A DNA stretch of 64,000 nt from Bacteroides intestinalis DSM 17393 (GCF_000172175.1 NZ_ABJL02000008.1:2170001-2234000), one strand, 5' to 3'; positions 8,026 to 16,637 are shown, numbered from the stretch's first letter. Numbers and translations are program-made. Notes: generated by a model not told the origin, from the sequence alone.

Positions 8026-8438
8026 GAACATTTAGATTAATTGGAATGACCTTATTAATGATCATGTTAACTGTAAACTTTACAGCTTGTAGCGATGATG
8101 AAGAAGATACATCTTCTTACTCAACAGACATTGTTGGTGTCTGGACAATTGTCTGTGATGAAGGCTGGGAAATTGATGACAATGGAGAAAAAGATAGTTG
8201 GAAAGAAGAGGATGCAGACCTCTTTCTGAAATTCTATGAAGATGGTACAGGAACACATGCTGATGACCAAGATTTTAATCCATTTACATGGAGCATTACG
8301 GATAATAAGCTAACTTTAAATCCTACAACCAGCTATTATGAAAAAGAAGTGTGGAATATCTCAATGAAAGATAACACAATGACACTTGAAATATCTGGAC
8401 AGGATTTTTATAATAAGTTAACCTGCAAAAAGAAGTAA
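8022..8438 (+). CDS. Lipocalin-like lipoprotein
   Basis: A 138-residue lipoprotein with lipobox NFTAC, then SDDEED. The acidic residues after the Cys resemble the Bacteroides surface-export signal. The body (VGVWTI near residue 40, LFLKFYEDGTGT, FTWSITDNKLTL, NTMTLEISG) fits the small beta-barrel 'lipocalin-like' proteins of Bacteroidetes. It is the last gene of the overlapping operon, its ATG overlapping the preceding TGA, and is closed by a terminator. Surface location is inferred. Confidence 0.65.
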   Translation: MRTFRLIGMTLLMIMLTVNFTACSDDEEDTSSYSTDIVGVWTIVCDEGWEIDDNGEKDSWKEEDADLFLKFYEDGTGTHADDQDFNPFTWSITDNKLTLNPTTSYYEKEVWNISMKDNTMTLEISGQDFYNKLTCKKK

Positions 8439-8460
8439 CGAATTTCTAATTATATTATTA

Positions 8461-8508
8461 AAAACAGCATTTGAGCCTTAGAAACTCTTATGCTGTTTTC
8501 TTTTTTTC
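8461..8508 (+). terminator. Terminator of the five-gene operon
   Basis: AAAACAGCAT (8461-8470) pairs perfectly with ATGCTGTTTT (8490-8499), followed by a run of T. It resembles the terminator at 9077. Confidence 0.8.
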
Positions 8509-8544
8509 TTATTAATCATTATATTTGTCACAAATTAAGATTTT

Positions 8545-9066
8545 ATGTTTGATTGGTTTTATAGAAAGAAGAATAACCTTTCGTTGCAGGAAGTTTCATC
8601 ATTTGAGATAGAGCCTGTAAAAAAGTTTGCCCTACAAGGATGGAAACTTGGAAATATTCATGGGTTATCACATTGGCAAAGAGTAGAACGTAATGGATTG
8701 TTACTTGCTACCTCAAAAGTAAATATAACAGTAGTCAGATTATTTGCTTACCTACATGATAAATGTAGAATTGATAATGACAGAGATATTCAACATGGAG
8801 TAAGAGCTACTAAAATGCTGTGTGAGATTAGGCACTCTCTATTAAAAGATATTACAGAAGATGAGTTTTATATGCTATCAAAGGCTTGTGAATTGCATAC
8901 GACAACACTCAAAACAGGAAATATAACCATTGATACTTGTTTTGATGCAGACAGGTTGGATTTGGAGCGAGTTGATATTATCCCAGACCCTAATAGAATG
9001 GCTACTACCAAAGGGAAATATTGGGCTAAACATTTAGATAAATTCCATCAAATAGCATTAGGTTAA
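8545..9066 (+). CDS. HD-domain phosphohydrolase
   Basis: A 173-residue protein of the HD superfamily of metal-dependent phosphohydrolases. Metal ligands are recognisable as HGLSHWQRV (first His near residue 40), AYLHD (HD pair near 68), ELHTT and the C-terminal FDADRLDLERV Asp. Substrate unknown; such stand-alone HD proteins often act on nucleotides. It has its own 5' leader after one terminator and is followed by a second, related terminator, so it looks like a separate unit. No signal peptide, therefore cytoplasmic. Confidence 0.75.
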   Translation: MFDWFYRKKNNLSLQEVSSFEIEPVKKFALQGWKLGNIHGLSHWQRVERNGLLLATSKVNITVVRLFAYLHDKCRIDNDRDIQHGVRATKMLCEIRHSLLKDITEDEFYMLSKACELHTTTLKTGNITIDTCFDADRLDLERVDIIPDPNRMATTKGKYWAKHLDKFHQIALG

Positions 9067-9076
9067 CTCAAATACG

Positions 9077-9115
9077 GAGCAGCATTTAAGGGAACTCTTA
9101 TGCTGCTCTTTTCTA
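9077..9115 (+). terminator. Terminator after HD gene
   Basis: GAGCAGCAT (9077-9085) pairs perfectly with ATGCTGCTC (9100-9108), then TTTTCT. It may also stop the convergent DUF486 transcript, which ends at 9119. Confidence 0.8.
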
Positions 9116-9118
9116 CAA

Positions 9119-9490
9119 CTATTTCATAAATACAAAATAAACAGCCAATATCAAGCAAACAAAAGCAGCTATATGATTCCAGTGCAAAGCTTCACCTTTA
9201 AAGAATACAGTTGTAAAGACAGTGAATATAATAAGAGTTATTACTTCTTGAAGAACTTTCAACTGCATCAATGAAAATGGTCCTCCATTACCAATATATC
9301 CAATGCGATTCGCTGGAATTTGACAAGAATACTCAAAAAAAGCAATTGACCAACTAAAGGCTATTACCCCTATCAATGGAAGAGCTGCAAACCAAGAATA
9401 TTCCTGTTTCATCTTCAAATGACCATACCAAGCAAAAGTCATGAAGACATTCGATACTATAAGCAATAAAATCGTGTAGAGAGCTTTCAT
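9119..9490 (-). CDS. DUF486 family membrane protein, element-borne complete copy
   Basis: A 123-residue protein with four predicted membrane helices, of the DUF486 family in the drug/metabolite transporter-like group. Family blocks are FAWYGHLK, NRIGYIGNGGPFSLMQLKV and GEALHWNHIAAF. Transport substrate unknown. Its first 26 residues differ from the truncated neighbour copy (9523-9726) by one residue, while the DNA differs more and the next 25 residues diverge clearly, so it is a homologue, not a recent duplicate. It begins 32 nt downstream of the stub, so the ttcA operon promoter can read into it. Confidence 0.8.
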   Translation of the reverse strand: MKALYTILLLIVSNVFMTFAWYGHLKMKQEYSWFAALPLIGVIAFSWSIAFFEYSCQIPANRIGYIGNGGPFSLMQLKVLQEVITLIIFTVFTTVFFKGEALHWNHIAAFVCLILAVYFVFMK

Positions 9491-9522
9491 ATTATTCTAA
9501 TTCTACTATACATTATTATATA

Positions 9523-9726
9523 TCAACGTAAAGTGTTAAATTTCCAGTTGGGTTTTTCCGTTTTATTATACTCCGCAAGAGCGATACTCCATGAAAATAA
9601 GATTATGGCGTAAAGCGGCCAATTAGTAATCACTTTCATATCTTGCAACTTCAGATGACCATACCATGCAAAAGTCATAAAGACATTAGACACTATTAAA
9701 AGCAGAATCGTATAAAGACCTTTCAT
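9523..9726 (-). pseudogene. Truncated host DUF486 gene (5' stub)
   Basis: The first 53 residues are normal DUF486 protein up to ALAEY. A foreign 14-residue tail and a stop follow, where the family should continue with a C..PANRIG segment and two more helices. The stub starts 26 nt after ttcA on the same strand, consistent with an ancestral ttcA-DUF486 operon. I interpret the break near 9572 as the right junction of element A. The missing 3' part should lie upstream of this window. Confidence 0.75.
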
Positions 9727-9752
9727 TTCAGTGATGAATATTTAAGGGGTGA

Positions 9753-10508
9753 TTAATCTAAATTATCAATTTTCTGAGGAAGAAGTTCCTCCTGAACATT
9801 TGCCATACTTCCCCAAAGACTATAGCGAGCTTCCGGGTTCATAGCTTCCAACTGATGTAGAATATCTTTCATATTACTACGGTGAGATTGCGCCTCATAA
9901 GGACAATTCTTCACCTGCTTACGATACCCTCTTATTTGGGCCAGTTCCAGCAAATCAACCTCATGTACCAAACACATCGGCCGAATAATCGTCATATCAA
10001 ATTTCTTCATTACCAAGCGGGGCGGCATGGAACTGAATGCCCCCTGAAAAGTGATATTCATCAATAGCGTTTCCAGAATATCATCCATATGATGTCCCAA
10101 TGCTATCTTGTTGCATCCCTGCTCCTTAGCCACCGTGAACAAGGCCTTGCGCCTATTCCATGAACAAAGGAAACAAGGTGATTTGCGTGTATCTGTACTT
10201 GCATCAAATTCCGTTTCATACAATACAAAAGGGATTCCCCATGACTCTACATAATCACGAAGATATGTCAGGTCACTCTGATACGGAATATTCTTCATCA
10301 CTACATGGACGGCAACCACCGCAAATCTGGGCTTAAAAATTCGGGCGCGTCTTGCCAATAGCTCCACTAATGCCAAAGAATCTTTGCCACCCGAAAGCCC
10401 GATAAGGATCTTATCCCCATCCTCTATCAGACCATATTCTACCAGTCCTTTACTAAACCGCTTTTCAATGCGGCGGACGGTTTTCTCTTCTTTGGTGAAT
10501 TGAGCCAT
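9753..10508 (-). CDS. ttcA: TtcA-like tRNA 2-thiolation ATPase
   Basis: A 251-residue PP-loop ATP pyrophosphatase. SGGKDS (39-44) is the PP-loop. CFLC (Cys112, Cys115) plus Cys202 in NCPYE match the cysteines that hold an Fe-S cluster in TtcA enzymes, which make 2-thiocytidine in tRNA. ALGHHMDD is the family's second conserved block. It is shorter than E. coli TtcA, as in other Bacteroidetes homologues. The start is set at ATG 10508, because the longer frame to 10535 runs into a -7 box. It is followed by the DUF486 stub, probably in one transcript. Confidence 0.8.
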   Translation of the reverse strand: MAQFTKEEKTVRRIEKRFSKGLVEYGLIEDGDKILIGLSGGKDSLALVELLARRARIFKPRFAVVAVHVVMKNIPYQSDLTYLRDYVESWGIPFVLYETEFDASTDTRKSPCFLCSWNRRKALFTVAKEQGCNKIALGHHMDDILETLLMNITFQGAFSSMPPRLVMKKFDMTIIRPMCLVHEVDLLELAQIRGYRKQVKNCPYEAQSHRSNMKDILHQLEAMNPEARYSLWGSMANVQEELLPQKIDNLD

Positions 10509-10532
10509 AACACTACATAAGATTTGCGGTTG

Positions 10533-10540
10533 CAAAAGTA
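10533..10540 (-). promoter_or_regulatory. -7 box for ttcA
   Basis: TACTTTTG on the minus strand, 25 nt before ATG 10508. This argues against the longer ORF start at 10535. Confidence 0.6.
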
Positions 10541-10613
10541 AGAGAAAAGAATGATTTAAAGAAGAATTAACATAATAGAATAACGGAAATCAGCATTATT
10601 CCCGATTAATTTG

Positions 10614-10621
10614 TATTTTTG
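10614..10621 (+). promoter_or_regulatory. -7 box for the TPR protein gene
   Basis: TATTTTTG, 31 nt before ATG 10653; divergent from the ttcA promoter. Confidence 0.55.
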
Positions 10622-10652
10622 AACATTCGAATTTGTAAGTTGGATAACTAGC

Positions 10653-12083
10653 ATGAAAAAGAGATATATTTTACTCCTTCTATTTTGTCTCACATTAGTC
10701 GGTGTATCGGCACAGACGTTGGAGGAAGCGAGAGCTTTCTACAATCAAGGGCAATACGAGAAAGCCAAACCGATTTTCCAGAAACTCGTAAAGACACAAC
10801 CGGCAAATGGAAATTATAACTTATGGTACGGCGTATGTTGCCTGGAAACAGGAGAACCAGAAGTAGCTTTGAAATATCTGGAAACCGCCGTAAAAAGACG
10901 GGTGCCCAGTGGACAACTGTATCTGGCGCGAAATTACAATGACCTGTATCGCTTTGAAGATGCCATCAAATGCTACGAAGACTACATCAGCGACCTGGCC
11001 AAACGGAAAAGGCCGACCGCAGAAGCCGAAAAGCTATTGGAGAAAAGTAAAGCCAATTTCCGCATGTTGAAAGGGGTTGAAGAAGTTTGCATTATCGATA
11101 GCATCGTAATAGACAAAGGTCGTTTTCTGGAAGCTTATAAAATTAGTCCTGAGTCCGGTAAACTATTCATGTACAATGATTTCTTCCAGAATGAGGCAGA
11201 AGTTGAGGCTACCGTATATGAAACGGAACTCGGCAATAAGATTTATTATGGTGAGCGCCAACCGGACGGTAAACTCAGCATCCTCTCGCGTAACAAAATG
11301 CAGGGCGAATGGGGCAAAGGTAGCTTGCTACCCAGTAGTATAAATGATTCCATCAATGCCAACTATCCGTATGTATTGACAGATGGCATCACCATCTATT
11401 ATGCCGCGGATGGTGAAAATTCGATAGGTGGTTACGACATATTCGTCACCCGTTACAATACCAACACGAACACCTACCTCACTCCGGAAAATGTGGGTAT
11501 GCCGTTCAACTCTCCCTATAATGACTATATGTTCGTTATCGACGAATATAATAATCTCGGATGGTTTGCCTCCGACCGTTACCAGCCGGAAGGAAAAGTT
11601 TGCATTTATGTATTCATTCCAAATTCTTCCAAAAGGGTATATAATTATGAAGCAATGGACCCGAAAAAAGCAATCGGGCTTGCCCGGATTCATTCTCTGA
11701 AAGATACGTGGACGGATCAGGATGCCGTAGCCGATGCCAAACATCGACTACAAGCCGCATTCGATGAAAAGCCACAAACCACGAAAAGTCATGAGTTTGA
11801 GTTTGTAATCGATGACCAGAATACTTATTATCAACAAAGTGATTTCAAATCTCCTCAGGTCAAAAAACTGTTCGGCAAATACCTCCAATTAGAAAAGGCT
11901 TTCAAAGAGCAGCAAAACAAATTGGAAGAGCAACGTTCCTTGTACTCCCGTGCCAAGGAAAGCGATAAAGCCAAACTGGCTCCCGCCATACTCGACCTGG
12001 AAAAGCAGATACAACAATTATCAGGTGAATTGGAGAAGGCCGCCATTGAAGTGCGTAATACAGAAAAACAATCCTTTAAATAG
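10653..12083 (+). CDS. Exported TPR and beta-propeller (PD40-like) protein
   Basis: A 476-residue protein with a signal peptide (cleavage probably after VSA of GVSAQ). Residues 22-140 hold TPR-like helical repeats (EARAFYNQGQYEKAKPIF, GVCCLETGEPEVALKYL, YEDAIKCYEDY type). Residues about 150-330 form a WD40/PD40-like propeller (YYAADGENSIGGYDIFVTRYN and LGWFASDR blades), as in Tol-Pal associated and gliding-related proteins. The C terminus (410-470) is a coiled coil. Probably periplasmic scaffold or envelope protein. The gene lies 6 nt before nfeD, likely one operon with nfeD-floA. Confidence 0.7.
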   Translation: MKKRYILLLLFCLTLVGVSAQTLEEARAFYNQGQYEKAKPIFQKLVKTQPANGNYNLWYGVCCLETGEPEVALKYLETAVKRRVPSGQLYLARNYNDLYRFEDAIKCYEDYISDLAKRKRPTAEAEKLLEKSKANFRMLKGVEEVCIIDSIVIDKGRFLEAYKISPESGKLFMYNDFFQNEAEVEATVYETELGNKIYYGERQPDGKLSILSRNKMQGEWGKGSLLPSSINDSINANYPYVLTDGITIYYAADGENSIGGYDIFVTRYNTNTNTYLTPENVGMPFNSPYNDYMFVIDEYNNLGWFASDRYQPEGKVCIYVFIPNSSKRVYNYEAMDPKKAIGLARIHSLKDTWTDQDAVADAKHRLQAAFDEKPQTTKSHEFEFVIDDQNTYYQQSDFKSPQVKKLFGKYLQLEKAFKEQQNKLEEQRSLYSRAKESDKAKLAPAILDLEKQIQQLSGELEKAAIEVRNTEKQSFK

Positions 12084-12089
12084 AAAACT

Positions 12090-12560
12090 ATGGACATACT
12101 TATCATCATTGTACTCATTGTTGCGGCAGTTATCCTGTTCTTGGTAGAACTGTTCGTCATCCCGGGCATCAGCATAGCCGGAATTCTGGCCGGAGCTTGC
12201 ATGATCTATGCCAACTACTATGCCTTTGCCTATCTGGGTACAACGGCTGGTTTCATCACGCTCGGTGTATCGGCAATAGCCTGCATAGGCTCATTGATAC
12301 TCTTCATGCGCTCCAAGACCTTGGATAAAGTGGCGTTGAAGAAGAATATCACATCGAAGGTGGACCGTACGGCTGCGGATCAAGTAAAAGTAGGCGATAC
12401 GGGTGTGGCCATTACACGCCTGGCACTGATCGGCAATGCCGAAATAGACGGCAACATCGTGGAAGTGAAATCCATGGACGGATTCCTGAATGAAAAAACC
12501 CCTATCATTGTAAACCGTATTACGGACGGCGTTATCATGGTAGAAAAGAAAAAAGACTAA
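12090..12560 (+). CDS. NfeD-family membrane protein
   Basis: A 156-residue protein with three N-terminal membrane helices (2-75) and a C-terminal OB-fold-like beta domain (VKVGDTGVAITRLALIGNAEIDGNIVEV). This is the short NfeD form without the protease domain. NfeD proteins are partners of flotillin-like proteins, and floA follows 26 nt downstream. A role in membrane-domain organisation with FloA is established for the families and inferred here. Confidence 0.85.
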   Translation: MDILIIIVLIVAAVILFLVELFVIPGISIAGILAGACMIYANYYAFAYLGTTAGFITLGVSAIACIGSLILFMRSKTLDKVALKKNITSKVDRTAADQVKVGDTGVAITRLALIGNAEIDGNIVEVKSMDGFLNEKTPIIVNRITDGVIMVEKKKD

Positions 12561-12586
12561 TATTCACACTTAATATCTTATAAATC

Positions 12587-13588
12587 ATGAACGTAGACAC
12601 TATGTACCTTACTGCCTTTCTTGTGATAGGAGGCATTATCTTCATCGTACTGTTCTTCCACTATGTTCCTTTCTTCCTATGGTTGTCCGCCAAAGTTTCG
12701 GGAGTCAGGATTTCATTGGTGCAATTGTTTTTAATGCGTATCCGTAACGTACCTCCCTACATCATTGTACCGGGTATGATTGAAGCACACAAAGCCGGAT
12801 TGAGCAACATTACCCGCGACGAGCTGGAAGCTCACTACTTGGCTGGTGGACATGTAGAAAGAGTGGTGCACGCCTTGGTATCCGCCTCTAAAGCTAATAT
12901 TGAATTATCCTTCCAGATGGCTACCGCAATCGACCTTGCCGGACGTGATGTGTTCGAAGCCGTTCAGATGTCGGTAAACCCGAAGGTGATCGATACTCCT
13001 CCGGTGACCGCCGTAGCAAAAGATGGTATCCAGTTGATAGCCAAAGCCCGTGTAACGGTACGCGCCAATATCCGCCAGTTGGTGGGTGGTGCCGGTGAAG
13101 ACACTATCCTGGCCCGTGTAGGCGAAGGTATCGTATCTTCCATCGGTTCGTCCGAAAACCACAAGTCAGTATTGGAAAACCCGGATTCAATCTCCAAACT
13201 TGTGCTCCGCAAAGGTCTGGATGCCGGTACGGCTTTCGAAATCCTGTCCATTGATATCGCTGATATCGATATAGGTAAGAACATCGGTGCGGCTTTGCAG
13301 ATAGACCAGGCAAATGCCGATAAGAATATCGCCCAGGCCAAAGCTGAGGAACGCCGTGCAATGGCCGTGGCCAGCGAACAGGAAATGAAGGCGAAAGCTC
13401 AGGAAGCACGCGCCAAGGTGATCGAGGCAGAAGCCGAAGTACCTAAGGCCATGGCAGAAGCATTCCGTAACGGCAACCTGGGCATCATGGATTATTATCG
13501 GATGAAGAACATCGAAGCTGATACTTCCATGCGCGAAACCATAGCCAAACCATCGGGAAACAACTCAAATCAGCCGTTGAGTAAATAA
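12587..13588 (+). CDS. floA: Flotillin-like protein FloA
   Basis: A 333-residue protein with one N-terminal membrane hairpin (8-35) and a long SPFH-like region (NVPPYIIVPGMIEAHKAGL, ATAIDLAGRDVFEAVQMSVNPKVIDTP). An Ala/Glu-rich coiled coil follows (AEERRAMAVASEQEMKAKAQEARAKVIEAEAEVPKAMAEAF), typical of FloA/YqfA (UPF0365). It organises membrane microdomains. Length and blocks are full-size for the family. It follows nfeD and is closed by a strong terminator. Confidence 0.92.
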   Translation: MNVDTMYLTAFLVIGGIIFIVLFFHYVPFFLWLSAKVSGVRISLVQLFLMRIRNVPPYIIVPGMIEAHKAGLSNITRDELEAHYLAGGHVERVVHALVSASKANIELSFQMATAIDLAGRDVFEAVQMSVNPKVIDTPPVTAVAKDGIQLIAKARVTVRANIRQLVGGAGEDTILARVGEGIVSSIGSSENHKSVLENPDSISKLVLRKGLDAGTAFEILSIDIADIDIGKNIGAALQIDQANADKNIAQAKAEERRAMAVASEQEMKAKAQEARAKVIEAEAEVPKAMAEAFRNGNLGIMDYYRMKNIEADTSMRETIAKPSGNNSNQPLSK

Positions 13589-13610
13589 CCGGTAGAATTA
13601 TAGCCCCAGA

Positions 13611-13660
13611 AAAACGTCGGAACCGGTGAACAGTAATCCCGTTCCGGCGTTTTCTATTTA
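13611..13660 (+). terminator. Terminator of the nfeD-floA operon
   Basis: AAAACGTCGGAAC pairs with GTTCCGGCGTTTT (one wobble) and a TCTATTT tail. It lies within the longer ORF that begins at 13626, supporting the later start 13689 for the next gene. Confidence 0.75.
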
Positions 13661-13688
13661 TAAACGTATCAACCAAAAAATCCAGAAT

Positions 13689-14567
13689 ATGAAAAAGTAT
13701 TTTGCATCTTCCGAACTTATTATCAATGATGACGGTTCAGTTTTTCATCTGCACGTAAAGCCCGAGTGGCTGGCAGACAAAGTAATCCTAGTGGGCGACC
13801 CGGGCAGAGTGGCACTGGTAGGCTCACACCTTGAGAATAAAGAATGTGAAGTGGAAAGCCGCGAGTTCAAAACCATTACAGGTACCTACAAGGGCAAACG
13901 CATCACGGTGGTTTCTACGGGTATTGGTTGCGACAACATCGACATTGTGATGAACGAACTGGACGCCTTGGCCAACATCGACTTCAACACACGTGAAGAA
14001 AAGCCCCAACTTCGCCAGTTAGAACTGGTGCGCATCGGTACTTGTGGCGGTTTGCAACCGAATACGCCCGTAGGTACATTTATCTGCTCGCAAAAGTCCA
14101 TTGGTTTCGATGGCCTGCTGAACTTCTATTCAGGGCGCAATGAAGTGTGCGACCTGCCATTTGAGCGTGCATTCCTGAACCACATGGGATGGTCGGGGAA
14201 TATGTGCGCACCTGCTCCGTACGTGATCGACGCCAATGCCGAACTGATAGAGCGCATTGCCGGAGACAATATGGTACGCGGTGTAACGATTGCCGCCAGT
14301 GGTTTCTTTGGCCCGCAAGGACGCGAACTACGTATTCCGCTGGCTGACCCGAAGCAAAATGAAAAGATCGAGAACTTTGAATACAATGGCTATCGCATTA
14401 CGAACTTCGAGATGGAAAGCTCCGCACTGGCCGGTTTGAGCCGCCTGATGGGACATAAGGCGACCACGGTATGCATGGTCATAGCCAACCGGTTGATTAA
14501 AGAAGCCAATACGGGCTACAAGAATACGATTGACACTTTGATAAAAACCGTACTGGACAGAATTTAA
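13689..14567 (+). CDS. Nucleoside phosphorylase (uridine phosphorylase-like)
   Basis: A 292-residue PNP/UDP-phosphorylase superfamily enzyme. Phosphate-binding GDPGRV (near 37), STGIGCDN (base and ribose region), RIGTCGGL and the late FEMESSALAGLSRL block with the ribose-binding Met-Glu are all present. It probably splits nucleosides by phosphorolysis; uridine is the likeliest substrate by resemblance but is not proven. ATG 13689 avoids the upstream terminator. It converges on the histidine kinase gene with 11 nt between stops. Confidence 0.82.
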   Translation: MKKYFASSELIINDDGSVFHLHVKPEWLADKVILVGDPGRVALVGSHLENKECEVESREFKTITGTYKGKRITVVSTGIGCDNIDIVMNELDALANIDFNTREEKPQLRQLELVRIGTCGGLQPNTPVGTFICSQKSIGFDGLLNFYSGRNEVCDLPFERAFLNHMGWSGNMCAPAPYVIDANAELIERIAGDNMVRGVTIAASGFFGPQGRELRIPLADPKQNEKIENFEYNGYRITNFEMESSALAGLSRLMGHKATTVCMVIANRLIKEANTGYKNTIDTLIKTVLDRI

Positions 14568-14578
14568 GAAACACCCAC

Positions 14579-16519
14579 TCAAATATACTTGATGATTGTT
14601 TCCTTCAATCTTTCGTAAGTATATGGTTTGGCAATAATATCATTGCACCCGGCGGCTAATGCTTGTTGTTGCTCTATCAGGAAAGCATTGGCCGTCACCG
14701 CAACGATAGGCAAATCGATGTCGATGGTACGTATCTTTTCCGTAGCCTGAATACCGTTCATCACCGGCATGCGGATGTCCATCAATATCAGGTCGGGACG
14801 CTCACGCAAGAAACTATTTACGGCCTCTTCGCCATTGGTAACCCACGAAATGGTGTAGTCCTTCTTCAGCAAAATGTTTATCTGCATAAAGTTAGACTCC
14901 GTATCTTCAGCTATCAGAATTTTCTTCCTGCCGTCTGATCTTCGCTCTACGTGGGCATTGATTTCAACAGGTTCACCATCCGCTCCCAACACAAACTGGC
15001 GGTAAGGAAGGGTCATCACGAAAGTGCTCCCCACTCCTACTTCGGACTCTACGGAAATCTTTCCTCCCAATCTCTCCACGATGCTCTGGCAGATGGGGAG
15101 CCCCAGACCCGTGCCCTGAACAAAATCGTTCAGCTTTTCGAAACGGTTGAAAATCAAGGGCAATTTCTCCTTCGCAATGCCGCAACCGGTATCCGTTACA
15201 TACACCTTCAACCATTCTCCGCAGACCTCCAACCCCAAGGTGATGGTCCCTTCATGGGTATTCTTAATGGCATTAGAGAGAAAGTTGAACAGCACTTGCG
15301 TAATCCTGTTCCGGTCCACCATAATCCAGATTTCCTCATCGGGACATATCACATTCAGTCGGATGCCCGTTTTCATTTTCAGGCGATGCACTTTCTCCAC
15401 TTCGTCAATCAGTCCGGTCATTTCGACCAACTGGAAGTTCATTTCCGATTTTCCCGACTCGATACGGGAAAGGTCCAGAATGTCATTTATGAGTTGCAAC
15501 AACAGGTTGCTATTCTTCTGGATGATGTTCAGGTATTCGGCTTTCTCCACTTCATCTTCCGTCAAAGCTATGATTTCAGAGAATCCCACGATAGCATTCA
15601 AAGGAGTGCGGATCTCGTGGCTCATATTGGCCAAGAACACCGATTTCATGCGGTCGGCCTCTTCTGCCCGCTGCTTCGCCTCGATGAGTTCATTGGAGCG
15701 TTGCACCCTGTCACCGATATCGTGTATCAATGCCATCACTTTATTATCTTCGAACGGAGCGATGCGTGCCTGGAAATAATGCCTTTCGCAATCATCCACA
15801 TCCAGGGGATACTCTATCTCCTTCAACTCCCCGTCTTCGAGGCATTGACGTATGTTCCGTAGAAACAGGTCGCTGACTTCGGGAGAATAGATGGTGCGCC
15901 CATCCGCTCCCCGTAGCTGTTCAACGGGATGGAGCAAAATGGTGTCAGAAGACATTAACACGTCGGTGAGGAAGAAATTTTCATCAAAGATGAAGATGAA
16001 TTCAGGCAATGCCTGTATTATCTTCCGGTTTCGCTCTTCCATGCGCGATATGCGCGTTTCGCGTTCGCACTGCCCGGTGACATTCACGGTATAGCATAAG
16101 AGGCTTTTCGGATTTCCACTTCTATCTTTCTCTACAGATAAGAGGTGGTCCTCCAACCAGACTATTTCGCCATGCGCACCTACGCAACGCACGCGTAAGA
16201 CTTTGGACTCTTCAAAGCCATCCAATTTCTTTTGAAAGCCATCCAACGACACCAAATGCTTATCATCGGGATGCACAAAGCTACAGAACTCTTCCAAATT
16301 CTGATAACAGATGCCGACTTTATCCAAGCCTAAACTTTCGAAATATTCCTGAGTGAAAGTGCACTCCAGGGTATTGACATTTATCTCCCAGAGAGCAATT
16401 TGATGGGCAGCCAGAACGGAGTTGACCTTCAATAATTTCTCTTTCAGTAGTTCCGTGTTCTCGTCTTTCTCGGTAGTATGAGAAGAGGAATCATGCATTT
16501 TTATTTTGTCTTGCGCCAT
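14579..16519 (-). CDS. Hybrid sensor histidine kinase with PAS and receiver domains
   Basis: About 646 residues from ATG 16519. Two PAS-like sensor regions come first (SVLAAHQIALWEINVNTLECTF and QALPEFIFIFDENF). Next is a HisKA domain with H-box FLANMSHEIRTPLNAIVGF, then an HATPase with N box NFLSNAIKNTHEG, G1 DTGCGIA and G2 GTGLGLPI. The C-terminal receiver has phospho-acceptor Asp in LILMDIRMPVMNG and Lys in IAKPYTY. No membrane segment, so it is a cytoplasmic sensor. It lies divergent from mnmE. Target regulator unknown. Confidence 0.85.
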   Translation of the reverse strand: MAQDKIKMHDSSSHTTEKDENTELLKEKLLKVNSVLAAHQIALWEINVNTLECTFTQEYFESLGLDKVGICYQNLEEFCSFVHPDDKHLVSLDGFQKKLDGFEESKVLRVRCVGAHGEIVWLEDHLLSVEKDRSGNPKSLLCYTVNVTGQCERETRISRMEERNRKIIQALPEFIFIFDENFFLTDVLMSSDTILLHPVEQLRGADGRTIYSPEVSDLFLRNIRQCLEDGELKEIEYPLDVDDCERHYFQARIAPFEDNKVMALIHDIGDRVQRSNELIEAKQRAEEADRMKSVFLANMSHEIRTPLNAIVGFSEIIALTEDEVEKAEYLNIIQKNSNLLLQLINDILDLSRIESGKSEMNFQLVEMTGLIDEVEKVHRLKMKTGIRLNVICPDEEIWIMVDRNRITQVLFNFLSNAIKNTHEGTITLGLEVCGEWLKVYVTDTGCGIAKEKLPLIFNRFEKLNDFVQGTGLGLPICQSIVERLGGKISVESEVGVGSTFVMTLPYRQFVLGADGEPVEINAHVERRSDGRKKILIAEDTESNFMQINILLKKDYTISWVTNGEEAVNSFLRERPDLILMDIRMPVMNGIQATEKIRTIDIDLPIVAVTANAFLIEQQQALAAGCNDIIAKPYTYERLKETIIKYI

Positions 16520-16609
16520 AATAACAAAGTGTATCATGTAAAGGCTACGAAAATTGAGCAAATGTAATAAAAAAGAGTAAGTAATATACAATTTTTTGCC
16601 CCAAAAGGC

Positions 16610-16617
16610 TATCTTTG
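16610..16617 (+). promoter_or_regulatory. -7 box for mnmE
   Basis: TATCTTTG, 21 nt before ATG 16638. It excludes the longer frame start at the TTG of 16596. Confidence 0.6.
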
Positions 16618-16637
16618 CAACTCAAATAACAATTTTT

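Larger units (their letters stand above)
1..9572. mobile_element. Right part of integrated element A, inserted in a DUF486 gene
   Basis: This AT-rich segment carries a tyrosine recombinase, a RadC-like JAB protein, DUF3871 and many unknown genes. It stops where a host DUF486 gene on the minus strand breaks off after its Ala-Glu-Tyr codons, near 9572. The left end lies outside the window, so the full size and attachment site are unknown. The exact junction is an inference: the stub keeps family-typical sequence up to that point and then has an unrelated 14-residue tail. Codon use (TTA, AGA, ATA) differs from the core genes to the right. Confidence 0.7.

Noticed and set aside
10509..10535. Longer N terminus of the TtcA-like protein
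   Set aside because: The extra codons overlap a -7 promoter box; ATG 10508 suits the family.
15147..15862. Long plus-strand ORFs opposite the histidine kinase
   Set aside because: Antisense frames; kinase motifs on the minus strand are uninterrupted.
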